From an uncultured SAR86 cluster bacterium (lineage in GTDB: Bacteria > Pseudomonadota > Gammaproteobacteria > Magnimaribacterales > D2472): a stretch of 64,000 nt of DNA. Made by a program: the position numbers and the translations under genes. Shown one piece after another: positions 11,214 to 21,357 of the stretch (positions within the stretch are counted from its first letter, which is position 1; every line of letters starts with the position of its first letter). Under the pieces are notes generated by a model that was not told the DNA's origin, searched no databases, and worked only from the letters and a program-made list of their open reading frames with translations. The stretch spans positions 87,286 to 151,285 of the forward strand of contig CACKEY010000003.1 of NCBI GenBank assembly GCA_902599315.1, written 5' to 3'.

Positions 11214-14200
11214 ATGAAATCATTACGTAACTTTTTTATGATTGCATCTTTGATTGCGATCCCAGCCTTAGGACAAGAACTTACTTCAGATATTACTGGT
11301 GTAGTTAGTGACTCTTCTGGAACTCCCTTAAGCGGTGCTAGTGTAACTGTAACTTACACACCTACAAATTCAACCTTTTCAAGAACAACAAGTTCAACTG
11401 GAAGGTTTAATGCTGGTGGTTTAAAGCCTGGTGGTCCATATGAAGTAACTGTAAGATCAGGTCAATATAATTCTGAGACTGTATCAGGAATCACTCTCAT
11501 TGTTGGAGATACAAAAAGAATTAATTTTGTCCTAGAAACAATCGATGAGGTGGTGGTAGTTGCATCAGCTGGAACAACTCTTGATACCGGTTATGGTTTT
11601 GGAACTGCATTAACTTCAAAGGATATTGAACAAACTGCTTCAGTACAAAGAGATTTAAAAGATTTTATTAGATTGAACCCGCTCGTTTCTCTCGATGATG
11701 CCGAAGAGAATTACGAGGCTATTTCTATTGCAGGAGCTCATCCTCGAACAAACGATCTGAGGGTAGATGGAGTATCTTTTAATGACGATTTTGGCTTAAA
11801 TGCCAATGGGTATCCCTCTCAAAGAAGTCCAATTTCGCTTAATGCTATTGAACAGCTTGCGGTAAAAGTAGCACCAGCTTCTGTAGAGTATTCTGGTTTT
11901 AGAGGTGGTGTAATTGAAGTTATTACAAAATCAGGAACCAATGAATTTACCGGAGAGGTGTTTAGCTATGATAGAGGAGATTCATTCATGGGTGACGAAT
12001 CAAATGGCGACGTCTATACGTTTGATTTAGATGATACTTCAGAAGGTTTTGCTTTTGGTGGACCAATTATAAAAGATAAGGCTTTCTTTTATGTTACATA
12101 CGAAGAAGCTGAGATTTCAAAACCAATCACACACGGGCCAATAGGCTCAGGTCTTCCTAATAACATCAGAATTACAACCGATGAAGTTGCCAATATTAGA
12201 CAAATTACCCAGGATGTATATGGTTTTGATCCGTTGGGCTATACCAGTTCAAATGTATCCATGCAAGAATTTACAACTGTAAGATTAGATCTTGATTTAA
12301 ATGATGCACATAGATTGACTGTCAACTACAAAGAAGTTGACAGCAGCAAACTTAATGGAGCTAACAACAGCTCAAGCACTATGACTTTTTCTTCTGCAGA
12401 GTATCAAAAGGGTGAAGTAACTGAAACCACTGGCATGCTTTTGGTGTCGAATTGGTCCGATGATTTCATTACAGAATTTAGTTACTCAACCAAAGAACAA
12501 CTTACATCGCAAATGTCTCCAGTAGGTCAGGGGCTTCCTTTTTTTCAAATTAATGATTGCGGTGCACAAGGTATAAGATGTGAATTAGGACCAGATATAT
12601 TTAGATCAGCTAATCAATTAGCCACTGAAACAACTTTCACTAAACTAAAAGGTACTTATTACATGGGTAATCATAAGTTTACCTTTGGGTATGAAAATAA
12701 ATTATGGGATATTTATAATGTATTCATTGAAGCACAGGATGGCGGATATGAATTTGAAGGTATAGCTAATTATCAGGCGCAAATTGCTTCAAGCTTTGAA
12801 CATCAAAATTCAAGAACTCTATCCGAACAAGGCGGCGCTGCTGTGTTTGAGTACTATTTAGATTCTTTTTATATACAAGATGAAATAGATATTTCTGAAA
12901 AACTAAATGTTTTGGTTGGTGTTCGATATGATGAATTCGACTCCGACGACTCACCAGCTGTTAACCAAGGATTTGTAGATACATATGGATTTGCAAATGG
13001 CGGTATCGCTGGAACTAATCTGATTAATTACAGGTTAAGTTTTGATTATGAAATTGATGAGGTCAGCAGATTAAAGGGTTTATTTGGAACTTTTTCTTCT
13101 AAGTTACCTACGGTTTGGATATCAAATGCCTACACCAATGATGGGGTCAGAATTGCTACATACAATCAAGCAAATGCAGCTGCTGGCTGTAACCCTTTAG
13201 TGGGCGTAACAACAACCATGCCTGCTTGTGTTAATGATGCAATTACAAATGCTCCACTTCTTGCAGCTAAAGTTGACTTTATCGCACCAAGTTTTGAATG
13301 GCCTGAGACTCAGACATTCAACCTAACATATGAGAGAGAAATGGGTGACTGGCTACTTACATCTACTTACTTAAACTCTAAGCAAGATGAGGCAAATTAC
13401 AGAATTCTAGATGCTGGTACTGGCATTATAGGAGATAGGGCTTTACCTGCAGTTCTTACCGCACCGGATGGAAGACCAATACTAAGTCAATCTGAGTCGC
13501 AGTTTAAGACCACAAAGTTTGGTTTGTATACTAATAGCGGTGCTCAGCGTGAAGTTTTCTCAGTTCAAATGTCAAGGTTTTTTAATGATGGTGAGGGAGC
13601 ATTCTCTATTGGATATACTCATCAAAATATCGACATGATATGTAGTATGCAATCTTCTACATCGCATTCAAATTATGGAAAATGTCCTGGATCAGATTTC
13701 CAGTATAGACCTGCTTCAAGATCAATCTATGAAACTGAGCATAGACTTTTCGCAACTCTATCATCAACGCATTACTTCTTTGGTCCCGAAAGTCCAACCA
13801 CTTTTAATCTTTTCTTTGAAAGAAAATCTGGCCTACCTGGAACACTAACCTTTGACACTTTTTCAAGCCCAGGCAGATATCAAACTCAAGCATTCGGTCA
13901 TGAGAGAAGAACTAATGATGACAGTGCGCAACTTTTATATATACCCAGTGGTGTAGATGATCCTTTGGTTTGTTTCGTTTCTTGTACATCTCCTGATCTT
14001 GCAGTAGCTGGTGAGATTTTAGATCTACTCTACAACACTTATGGTCTCGCTAATTATGCAGGTCAAATTGTTCCTCCTGGAGCATTTGAATTCCCATATC
14101 AAACTACATTGGATCTTAAAATCACGCAGGTTCTTCCTGGATTTAGAGATGATGATGAGTTTGTTATCTCACTGGGAATCGAAAATTTACTCAACTTAAT

Positions 14201-14423
14201 TGATGATAATGAGGGTGAGATTTTCTACGGTGATTTCACGGGTAAAATTCCAGTCTTAGATTTTCAACTGACATCAGATCTATCTAGGTACATTTATGGA
14301 AACAGCAGAGGAGCTGATTATGCATTTAGATATAATCCAAATGATCCTTTTGATTTGAGCAAATCTGCAGTGAATAGTATTTGGAGAGCTCAATTAGGAT
14401 TCACTTATAGATTTTCGCTATAA
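11214..14423 (+). CDS. TonB-dependent receptor with N-terminal carboxypeptidase-regulatory-like domain (Oar-like)
   Basis: 1069 aa; signal peptide; ITGVVSDSSGTPLSGASVTV..; plug domain (NDLRVDGVSFNDDFGLNANGYPSQRSPISLNAIEQLAVKVAPASVEYSGFRGGVIEVITKSGTNEFTG); C-terminal aromatic YRFSL. Confidence 0.92.
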   Translation: MKSLRNFFMIASLIAIPALGQELTSDITGVVSDSSGTPLSGASVTVTYTPTNSTFSRTTSSTGRFNAGGLKPGGPYEVTVRSGQYNSETVSGITLIVGDTKRINFVLETIDEVVVVASAGTTLDTGYGFGTALTSKDIEQTASVQRDLKDFIRLNPLVSLDDAEENYEAISIAGAHPRTNDLRVDGVSFNDDFGLNANGYPSQRSPISLNAIEQLAVKVAPASVEYSGFRGGVIEVITKSGTNEFTGEVFSYDRGDSFMGDESNGDVYTFDLDDTSEGFAFGGPIIKDKAFFYVTYEEAEISKPITHGPIGSGLPNNIRITTDEVANIRQITQDVYGFDPLGYTSSNVSMQEFTTVRLDLDLNDAHRLTVNYKEVDSSKLNGANNSSSTMTFSSAEYQKGEVTETTGMLLVSNWSDDFITEFSYSTKEQLTSQMSPVGQGLPFFQINDCGAQGIRCELGPDIFRSANQLATETTFTKLKGTYYMGNHKFTFGYENKLWDIYNVFIEAQDGGYEFEGIANYQAQIASSFEHQNSRTLSEQGGAAVFEYYLDSFYIQDEIDISEKLNVLVGVRYDEFDSDDSPAVNQGFVDTYGFANGGIAGTNLINYRLSFDYEIDEVSRLKGLFGTFSSKLPTVWISNAYTNDGVRIATYNQANAAAGCNPLVGVTTTMPACVNDAITNAPLLAAKVDFIAPSFEWPETQTFNLTYEREMGDWLLTSTYLNSKQDEANYRILDAGTGIIGDRALPAVLTAPDGRPILSQSESQFKTTKFGLYTNSGAQREVFSVQMSRFFNDGEGAFSIGYTHQNIDMICSMQSSTSHSNYGKCPGSDFQYRPASRSIYETEHRLFATLSSTHYFFGPESPTTFNLFFERKSGLPGTLTFDTFSSPGRYQTQAFGHERRTNDDSAQLLYIPSGVDDPLVCFVSCTSPDLAVAGEILDLLYNTYGLANYAGQIVPPGAFEFPYQTTLDLKITQVLPGFRDDDEFVISLGIENLLNLIDDNEGEIFYGDFTGKIPVLDFQLTSDLSRYIYGNSRGADYAFRYNPNDPFDLSKSAVNSIWRAQLGFTYRFSL

Positions 14424-14438
14424 GTTTGTTTATACAAT

Positions 14439-14472
14439 AAAAAAAGGGCGGTTATACCGCCTTTTTTTTTGT
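14439..14472 (+). terminator. Rho-independent terminator after TonB-dependent receptor
   Basis: AAAAAAGGGCGG-TTATA-CCGCCTTTTTTTTT perfect hairpin with T-run. Confidence 0.9.
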
Positions 14473-14485
14473 TAAAATAATTTTA

Positions 14486-15391
14486 ATGTCATTTAATTCA
14501 ATTCCAGTCTTTTCAATGCCAGACATTGAAAATCGAAATCAAGAGACCATTGATAGTCTTTATGAGGCGCTAACTACCCACGGATTTTTCACAATAACAG
14601 ATCATGGCATTAAGGATGAGGTTTTAGCTTCTAGCTATAAAGTAAGTAAAGAATTTTTTGATCTTTCTGAAGATATAAAAAATAACTATGCTCACCCTGA
14701 AGTAGCAGGCGCAAGGGGATACACGCCATTTGGAAAAGAAACAGCTGTTGGTGAAAAAACTCCTGATTTAAAAGAATTTTGGCATCATGGCCCAGTCATT
14801 GATGAATCGTTTGATGATAGAGTTCCTAAAAACATATTTGTTTCCGAGCTTGCAGATTTTAATGGCCAATTTGATCTGCTATTCAATCAACTTAATATGC
14901 TTGGAATAAAGGTTTTAAGCGCTATAGCAGTTATCCTAGGCAAGGATCCAGATTTTTTTAATAACTGGGCTTTAAAAGGTAACTCAATATTAAGATTAAT
15001 TCATTATCCACCTATTAATGATAATACAAACATCATGCGAGCAAGAGCTCATGCGGATATAAATTTAATCACTTTATTAGTTGGTGCTGAGGAGTCTGGC
15101 CTTGAAGTTCAACACCCCTCTGGTGGATGGATACCAATTCAGGCAAGGAGTAAATCAATAGTTTGCAATATTGGAGATATGATGCAGTTAGTTACACGTT
15201 CTAAACTAAAAAGCACTAGCCATCGTGTTGTTGATCACAATATTGATAAATCTTCGTCCCGTTATAGCATGCCTTTCTTTCTCCATCCTTCACCTGATAT
15301 AGAACTGTGTTCCATCGTTGATGATTCACCTGAGTCTATAAGCGCTCATGACTTCCTAGAGGAGAGACTCAGAGCAATTAAGCTATACTAA
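14486..15391 (+). CDS. Isopenicillin N synthase-like 2OG-Fe(II) oxygenase
   Basis: DIOX_N-like start (IPVFSMPDIENRN...THGFFTITDHGI); HADINLITLL, STSHRVV, RYSMPFF. Confidence 0.9.
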   Translation: MSFNSIPVFSMPDIENRNQETIDSLYEALTTHGFFTITDHGIKDEVLASSYKVSKEFFDLSEDIKNNYAHPEVAGARGYTPFGKETAVGEKTPDLKEFWHHGPVIDESFDDRVPKNIFVSELADFNGQFDLLFNQLNMLGIKVLSAIAVILGKDPDFFNNWALKGNSILRLIHYPPINDNTNIMRARAHADINLITLLVGAEESGLEVQHPSGGWIPIQARSKSIVCNIGDMMQLVTRSKLKSTSHRVVDHNIDKSSSRYSMPFFLHPSPDIELCSIVDDSPESISAHDFLEERLRAIKLY

Positions 15392-15394
15392 ATC

Positions 15395-16660
15395 ATGACA
15401 ATAATATCGATAATTCAAATTGTTATTGGTTTTATAGGTCTTGTTTTGATTGCCATACCTTTTTCACAAAACATAAGATCAATTAACTATAAACATATTC
15501 TTGCTGCGATATTTCTTCAAATTGTTTTAGCTTTTGCTCTTCTAAAGATACCTTTCATTGTTCAAATTTTTGCATATCTTTCTGAGGGTGTTACTGCATT
15601 GCAGTTAGCTACTCAGGAGGGAGCTGAATTTGTATTTGGCTATCTTAGCAATGGCTCATTGTCTCCGTTTGAAAAATCTGGACAAGGAAATGCAATGATA
15701 TTTGCATTCCAAATTTTACCTTTGATCATTGTAATATCTAGTCTTTCCGCATTGCTTTGGTTTTGGAATATATTGCCACTAATTATTCGGTCAATATCCA
15801 AAATATTTGAAAAATTGTTTAATATTGGCGGCCCCATTGGATTGGGAGCAACTGCAAATATCATTATGGGTCAAGTTGAAGCACCCCTTCTTGTAAGACC
15901 ATATTTATCTAGGATGAGCGAGAAAGAATTATTAATTTTGATGACTGCAGGTATGTCCACTGTATCTGGATCTATCATGATTGCGTTAGTATCAATGCTA
16001 TATCCTCAATTTCCAGATATAAATCTAATTCAGCATCTAGTTTCAGCCTCAATTTTATCTATACCAGCAGCAATAATGTATGCCAATATTATGATCCCGT
16101 CTTCAAAGATAACTAATTTTGACGGAAGCTCTGTGCCTAAGGTTTATGACAGTTCTATGGATGCAATTACTAGGGGTACAAGGGATGGTCTTGAAATTTG
16201 TTTGAATGTTGCAGCTATATTAATTGCTTTCATTGCCCTTGTTTCGTTACTTAACTCAATTCTTGGGATTGCAGGAAACTGGATCGGACTTAATGATTTA
16301 TCTCTACAATTAATTTTAGGCTATATTTTCTTTCCGATTGTTTGGTTGATGGGGGTGCCTACATCAGAAGCATTGGTAGGAGCTGAATTATTGGGTTTAA
16401 AAACTGCTCTTAATGAATTTGTAGCTTATGGCGCACTTGCAAATATTGAACCAGATTTATTGTCTGATAAATCAAAACTTATTATTCTTTATGGCTTATG
16501 TGGGTTTGCTAATTTTTCTTCGGTTGGAATCCTTGTAACTGGAATTAGTGCAATGGCACCTGAAAGAAAAAATGATTTAATTAAAGTATCTTTGAAAGCT
16601 CTTATTGGAGCAACTCTTGCATCATGTATGACTGGATTAGTCATAGGCTTACTAATTTAG
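15395..16660 (+). CDS. Concentrative nucleoside transporter (NupC/CNT family)
   Basis: NIIMGQVEAPLLVRPYLSRMSEKELLILMTAGMSTVSGS, GVPTSEALVGAELLGLKTALNEF, CGFANFSSVGI. Confidence 0.95.
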   Translation: MTIISIIQIVIGFIGLVLIAIPFSQNIRSINYKHILAAIFLQIVLAFALLKIPFIVQIFAYLSEGVTALQLATQEGAEFVFGYLSNGSLSPFEKSGQGNAMIFAFQILPLIIVISSLSALLWFWNILPLIIRSISKIFEKLFNIGGPIGLGATANIIMGQVEAPLLVRPYLSRMSEKELLILMTAGMSTVSGSIMIALVSMLYPQFPDINLIQHLVSASILSIPAAIMYANIMIPSSKITNFDGSSVPKVYDSSMDAITRGTRDGLEICLNVAAILIAFIALVSLLNSILGIAGNWIGLNDLSLQLILGYIFFPIVWLMGVPTSEALVGAELLGLKTALNEFVAYGALANIEPDLLSDKSKLIILYGLCGFANFSSVGILVTGISAMAPERKNDLIKVSLKALIGATLASCMTGLVIGLLI

Positions 16661-17083
16661 CCATATAATCGACGCATTTAAAAAAGCTGCGAAAATTAGC
16701 CATAAAAAATAAGGTAGATACAGATAAAATAAAACACTAGATTGATTTTTTATAATATTTAATATTCTATGGTTTAAATAAATCAGAATACCTATATCGA
16801 CAAATGCTATTACAGGAGCTTGAAAAAAAAAGAATATCCAAGACCAAGCTGCATTAAGTATTAATTGAAAAATAAAGATAGAACTAATTTTATCTGCAAC
16901 TCTAAAAGAAACAAAAGCCATCATTATGTATAGAATTGGCCAAACAATTCCAAAAACATAACTTGGTGGATTCAATGGACTTTTAATCAGTTCTGTATAC
17001 CAATCATCAGAACCTATATAAGTATTTGCAAGGGATCCTATAACTGATGTTAGGACAACCATAATTGGCAGAATATATTTCAT
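16652..17083 (-). CDS. TspO/MBR family protein
   Basis: From internal ATG (17083): MKYILPIMVVLTSVIGSLANTYIG..WYTELIKSPLNPPSYVFGIVWPILYIMMA...LNAAWSWIFF; longer ORF start 17134 overlaps upstream gene and is unlikely. Confidence 0.92.
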   Translation of the reverse strand: MKYILPIMVVLTSVIGSLANTYIGSDDWYTELIKSPLNPPSYVFGIVWPILYIMMAFVSFRVADKISSIFIFQLILNAAWSWIFFFFQAPVIAFVDIGILIYLNHRILNIIKNQSSVLFYLYLPYFLWLIFAAFLNASIIWLN

Positions 17084-17087
17084 TTTC

Positions 17088-18200
17088 TCAGGCTTTTTCA
17101 AGCAATATTGAGCAAATTGAATATCCAGCTCCAAAAGAGCAAATAATCCCTTTTTGACCTTCCTCTAATTGATTGTATTTATGAAAAGCTATTATCGACC
17201 CTGCGGAACTTGTATTTGCATATTCATCAAGAACAATTGGGGCTCGATCAGAAGCAAAATCATCACCCAACAACTTTTTAATTACATAGGCATTCATATT
17301 AATGTTTGCTTGATGGAGCCAATACCTCTCTATATCTTGTGGTGATAGATTTTGCTCATTGAGTTGATCTAAAATTAGCGAGGATACAAATGGCATTACC
17401 TCTTTAAATACACGTCTTCCATTTTGAAAGAAAAGTTGTTCTGATTCAGAATAATCTTTATCTTCAATAGTATTCATATAACCAAAATTATTTCTTATAT
17501 TGTTTGAAAATGAAGTTTTAAGTTTTGTATCAATAATCTTGAATTTATTTTCTGCTTTAGAAGCCTTTTCAATAACAACTGCTGTGCAAACATCTCCAAA
17601 TATAAAATGTCCGTCTCTATTTTTAAAATTGTTATGCCCAGAAGTTATTTCAGGACTAATTACAAGAATTTTTGACGATTTTCCAGCTTTTATCTCAGCA
17701 TAAGCATTGCTAATTCCGAAAGTAGAGGCTGAGCAGCCAACCATCATATCGTAAGCAAAGCCTTCGATGCCTAATTCATTTTGAACTTCAATAGCAACCG
17801 CAGGATATGCTCTTTGAAGGTTCGCAGCAGAAACAATCACGCAATCGATGTCAGCAGCATTTAAATTTGCATCTTTTAATGCTTGCTTAGCAGCTTTTAC
17901 ACATACTTCTGCTGAAAATGATAATTCGTCATCAGTTCTTGCTTTAATTAAAGGCTTCATTCGTTGCGGATTTAACAGAGAATCCTTTTCAATGACATAT
18001 CTACTTTTTATGCCTGATGCCTTAACAATAAACTCACTGGATGAGTGCTCTAAGGGAATAATAGATCCATTTTCAATCTGATCTGCATTTTCTGCATTAA
18101 ATAAGTCAACGTATTTATTGAATGATTCTACTAGTTCATCATTAGATATTTTATGAGGAGGAGTCCAAACTCCAGTTCCTGAAATATATATATCTTCCAT
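17088..18200 (-). CDS. Beta-ketoacyl-ACP synthase III family (non-housekeeping FabH-like)
   Basis: GTGVWTPPHKISNDELVESFN, DMMVGCSASTFGI (active-site Cys), WLHQANINMN, YANTSSAGSI. Confidence 0.88.
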   Translation of the reverse strand: MEDIYISGTGVWTPPHKISNDELVESFNKYVDLFNAENADQIENGSIIPLEHSSSEFIVKASGIKSRYVIEKDSLLNPQRMKPLIKARTDDELSFSAEVCVKAAKQALKDANLNAADIDCVIVSAANLQRAYPAVAIEVQNELGIEGFAYDMMVGCSASTFGISNAYAEIKAGKSSKILVISPEITSGHNNFKNRDGHFIFGDVCTAVVIEKASKAENKFKIIDTKLKTSFSNNIRNNFGYMNTIEDKDYSESEQLFFQNGRRVFKEVMPFVSSLILDQLNEQNLSPQDIERYWLHQANINMNAYVIKKLLGDDFASDRAPIVLDEYANTSSAGSIIAFHKYNQLEEGQKGIICSFGAGYSICSILLEKA

Positions 18201-18217
18201 ATCTTTCCCCTTGTTAC

Positions 18218-19156
18218 ATGTTATTTTATAGTCTTATGGAGAAAATACCATTAGATACAATATCGGGATCAAATCACTTATTTGATCTTTATCATTCAAC
18301 TGCTGCTGATGTTATCGGCTTAATTCAAATATCTCATGGCATGGCAGAGCATAAGAGGAGATACATAGATTTTATAAATTTTTTTAACGCATATGGCTAT
18401 CACGTAGTTATATATGATCACAGAGGTCATGGTGATAGGATTATTGATAAAAAGATTGGATTTTTTGATAATGCTAATGGGTGGGAATTAGTTGTTATGG
18501 ATTTGATTACAGTTCACGAAGAAACTAATAAACTTTTCCCTAAAATTCCAAAAATTTTATTAGGTCATAGCATGGGCTCTTGGATAGGTTTAGCAGCTAT
18601 GCAAAAAAAGTCTTCTTTTGATGCAGCTTTGATATCTGGATCAAGCTATCCAAACACGATCCAGACCGCATTACAAAAAATATTTTTAAACTTTGAAACA
18701 TTAAGGCTTGGAAAAGATGGCTATAGTAAATTTTTACATAAAATTATATTTGGAGGTTTTAATTCAAAATTTAGAGATGTAGAAACTCCTAATGACTGGC
18801 TTACCGGAGACAGAATGAGCGTGGATAATTATACAAAAGATCCACTTTGTGGCTTTGTTGTCTCAAATCAACTATGGACTGATGTTATCTATGGAATAGA
18901 GGAGGTTTTTAAGAAAAAAAATTTGAAATTATTAGATAAAGAAATTCCTTTACTAGTTTTTTCTGGCACTAAGGATCCTGTTAGTAATATGGGTAAGGGC
19001 GCAGTAAAATTGCATGAATGTTTAAAAAATTTTAAATGCAATTCAGAGCTTTATCTAATTGAAGGAGCTAGACATGAAACTCTTAATGAAACTGATAAGA
19101 TGAAAACTTATAATTACATCCTAGATTTTTTAATGAACAGACTTCATGGAAGATGA
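18218..19156 (+). CDS. Alpha/beta hydrolase (lysophospholipase / serine aminopeptidase S33 type)
   Basis: QISHGMAEHKRRY, VIYDHRGHG, LLGHSMGSWIGL (GxSxG), GARHE; probable start ATG 18236. Confidence 0.9.
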   Translation: MLFYSLMEKIPLDTISGSNHLFDLYHSTAADVIGLIQISHGMAEHKRRYIDFINFFNAYGYHVVIYDHRGHGDRIIDKKIGFFDNANGWELVVMDLITVHEETNKLFPKIPKILLGHSMGSWIGLAAMQKKSSFDAALISGSSYPNTIQTALQKIFLNFETLRLGKDGYSKFLHKIIFGGFNSKFRDVETPNDWLTGDRMSVDNYTKDPLCGFVVSNQLWTDVIYGIEEVFKKKNLKLLDKEIPLLVFSGTKDPVSNMGKGAVKLHECLKNFKCNSELYLIEGARHETLNETDKMKTYNYILDFLMNRLHGR

Positions 19157-19917
19157 TGGATTTAGATAATAAAGTTTCTCTAGTTACAGGTGCAGGTCAA
19201 GGCATCGGTGAAGGTATAGCTAAAAACCTTGCTTCAAAAGGATCAAAGGTTATTGTTGTAGATCTTAATCAGCAATCATCAGAAAATGTGGCTGAGGAAA
19301 TTAATGCCAAATTTCCAAATTCTGCATTTAGTTTTCAAGCAGATCTTACTAATTCAGATGAGATTGAATCTATGCTTGAATTTGGTATTGTAAAATTTAA
19401 TAAGATTGATTGTATTTGTAATAATGCTGCTTCTTCAAAAGGCATTGGTCCTGTTGAGAATTACTCTCTTGAAGATGTTCAAGCAACACTTGATTTAACA
19501 TTTACTTCTCTATGGAAGTGCCTTCAAGCGGAAATAAGATTTTTAAAGCAGCAAGCTATTTCAGCCTCAGTTGTAAATATTTCATCTAATTCAGCTATAA
19601 AAGGATATGCATTTAATTCAATATATGCCGCAAGTAAGGCAGCAGTAAATAATTTAACACAATCAATTGCAAAAGAGATTGCAAGAAATAACATAAGAGT
19701 TAATGCTGTATCACCCGGAACAATAAATACACCTGGTGTAAGAGAATATTTTAAAGCTGAACCAAAAGCTAAAGAAATGCTTGAAAAATCCTCCTTGTTA
19801 AGAAGAATCGGTGAACCAGAGGAGGTTGGGGAATTGGTTTCATTTCTTTTGTCTGATAGATCCTCTTTCATCACTGGGCAAATTATTTCAGTTGATGGAG
19901 GCGCTTCAATTAATTAA
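19153..19917 (+). CDS. SDR family oxidoreductase
   Basis: VTGAGQGIGEG, YAASKAAVNNLTQSIAKE, SFITGQIISVDGGASIN. Confidence 0.92.
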   Translation: MMDLDNKVSLVTGAGQGIGEGIAKNLASKGSKVIVVDLNQQSSENVAEEINAKFPNSAFSFQADLTNSDEIESMLEFGIVKFNKIDCICNNAASSKGIGPVENYSLEDVQATLDLTFTSLWKCLQAEIRFLKQQAISASVVNISSNSAIKGYAFNSIYAASKAAVNNLTQSIAKEIARNNIRVNAVSPGTINTPGVREYFKAEPKAKEMLEKSSLLRRIGEPEEVGELVSFLLSDRSSFITGQIISVDGGASIN

Positions 19918-19922
19918 ATCTA

Positions 19923-20612
19923 ATGTATAAAAATAAATATATTTACCCCGAATTAGTTAGGGTAGAAAAAAATGATGTTAGATATTATCGAGATTCTAAA
20001 GAAAATCTAGTTCCTTCAGTCACAACTATTCTTTCAGCAACTGGTGATAAAAGCGGTCTTGATGCCTGGAGGCGGCGCGTTGGACCAAAGGCAGCAAGAG
20101 CTGTTGTCGATGAGGCTACAACGATAGGAACCGCGGTTCACCTCGCAATTGAGAACTACCTATATGGTAAAGATTGGAAAAACTTCACGGATGATAAAAT
20201 GGGCTTGATGTCTCAACAAATTGCTCAGAGGTTTATTGATGATTGTCTTAATGATATAGATGAAGTTTGGGGTCTAGAATCTGGTTTAGTTGTTGATGGA
20301 TTATATGCTGGAACTGCAGACTGTATTGGCATGTTTAAAGGCAAGCCAACTATTATTGATTTTAAGACAGCAAAAAAAATTAAACGAAAAGATTGGATTG
20401 AAGATTATTTTTTACAGGGAGCAGCTTATGCAAATGCTCATAATGTTATGCATGGAACTCAGATAAACTCCATTGCTATTTTAATGGTAGATAGAGATCT
20501 ACTGTTTAAAGAATTTTTTGTTAGTGAGAATGAATTTGATAATTTCACTGATAAGTGGAAAAAAAGAATTATAGGTTACTATAAAACTCATGATGTTTTA
20601 GGGAGAGAATAA
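19923..20612 (+). CDS. PD-(D/E)XK exonuclease, phage/MGME1-like
   Basis: Core AGTADCIGMFKGKPTIIDFKTAKK (D...DxK), preceded by TIGTAVHLAIENYL and followed by QGAAYANAHN; resembles phage-encoded exonucleases and the MGME1 family. Confidence 0.72.
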   Translation: MYKNKYIYPELVRVEKNDVRYYRDSKENLVPSVTTILSATGDKSGLDAWRRRVGPKAARAVVDEATTIGTAVHLAIENYLYGKDWKNFTDDKMGLMSQQIAQRFIDDCLNDIDEVWGLESGLVVDGLYAGTADCIGMFKGKPTIIDFKTAKKIKRKDWIEDYFLQGAAYANAHNVMHGTQINSIAILMVDRDLLFKEFFVSENEFDNFTDKWKKRIIGYYKTHDVLGRE

Positions 20613-21350
20613 ATGAATGATTTAAAAGATAGAATAATTATGATCACTGGTGCAAGTTCAGGTTTTGGAAAAGAAACTGCAAAGATGTGCGTTGCTTTGG
20701 GAGCCAAGGTAGTACTTGGCGCACGAAGAGAAGATAAACTTAAGGAATTATGCGACGAGTTGGGCACTGATTCATCAATTTATAAAGTAACTGATGTAAC
20801 TTCCAAAGATCAAATGCAAGCTTTGGCCGATTATGGCATTAAAAATTTTGGAAGAATTGATTCATTAGTAAATAATGCAGGAATTATGCCTTTATCGCTT
20901 CTCAAGAAGGGAAGAACTGATGAATGGGACCAAATGATTGATGTAAACATTAAAGGCGTTTTGTACGGAATAGATTCGGTTTACTCACATATGCTTGAGA
21001 GGGAGTCAGGGCAAATCATAAATGTTTCATCAGTTGCTGGAAAAAGAGTGATGCCAGGAAGTGCAGTGTATTCTGGAACTAAATATGCAGTAAGAGCTAT
21101 TTCAGAAGGTTTAAGGATAGAGTCTTCTGGCAAGATACAAGTAACCTGCATATATCCAGGAGCGTTTAAGACAGAGCTTGCATTCTCTATAAAAGACGAA
21201 TCAATGTTAGAGGCTCTGATGAGTAGAGGCATTGGAGAAGTTGCTCAACCTGCGGAAAGAGTCGCAGAGTCTATAATTTATGCTCTTCAATTAGATTCAG
21301 GAGTTTCAGTTAATGAAATAGTTATAAGGCCTACTGCTCAAGACGCATAA
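20613..21350 (+). CDS. SDR family oxidoreductase
   Basis: MITGASSGFGKETA, LVNNAGIMPLS, YSGTKYAVRAISEGLR. Confidence 0.92.
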   Translation: MNDLKDRIIMITGASSGFGKETAKMCVALGAKVVLGARREDKLKELCDELGTDSSIYKVTDVTSKDQMQALADYGIKNFGRIDSLVNNAGIMPLSLLKKGRTDEWDQMIDVNIKGVLYGIDSVYSHMLERESGQIINVSSVAGKRVMPGSAVYSGTKYAVRAISEGLRIESSGKIQVTCIYPGAFKTELAFSIKDESMLEALMSRGIGEVAQPAERVAESIIYALQLDSGVSVNEIVIRPTAQDA

Positions 21351-21357
21351 ATTTTAA

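Noticed and set aside
17084-17134. N-terminal extension of the TspO ORF (MELDIQFAQYCLKKPE)
   Set aside because: Extension lies inside the upstream KAS III gene; TspO family proteins start at the MKYILP methionine
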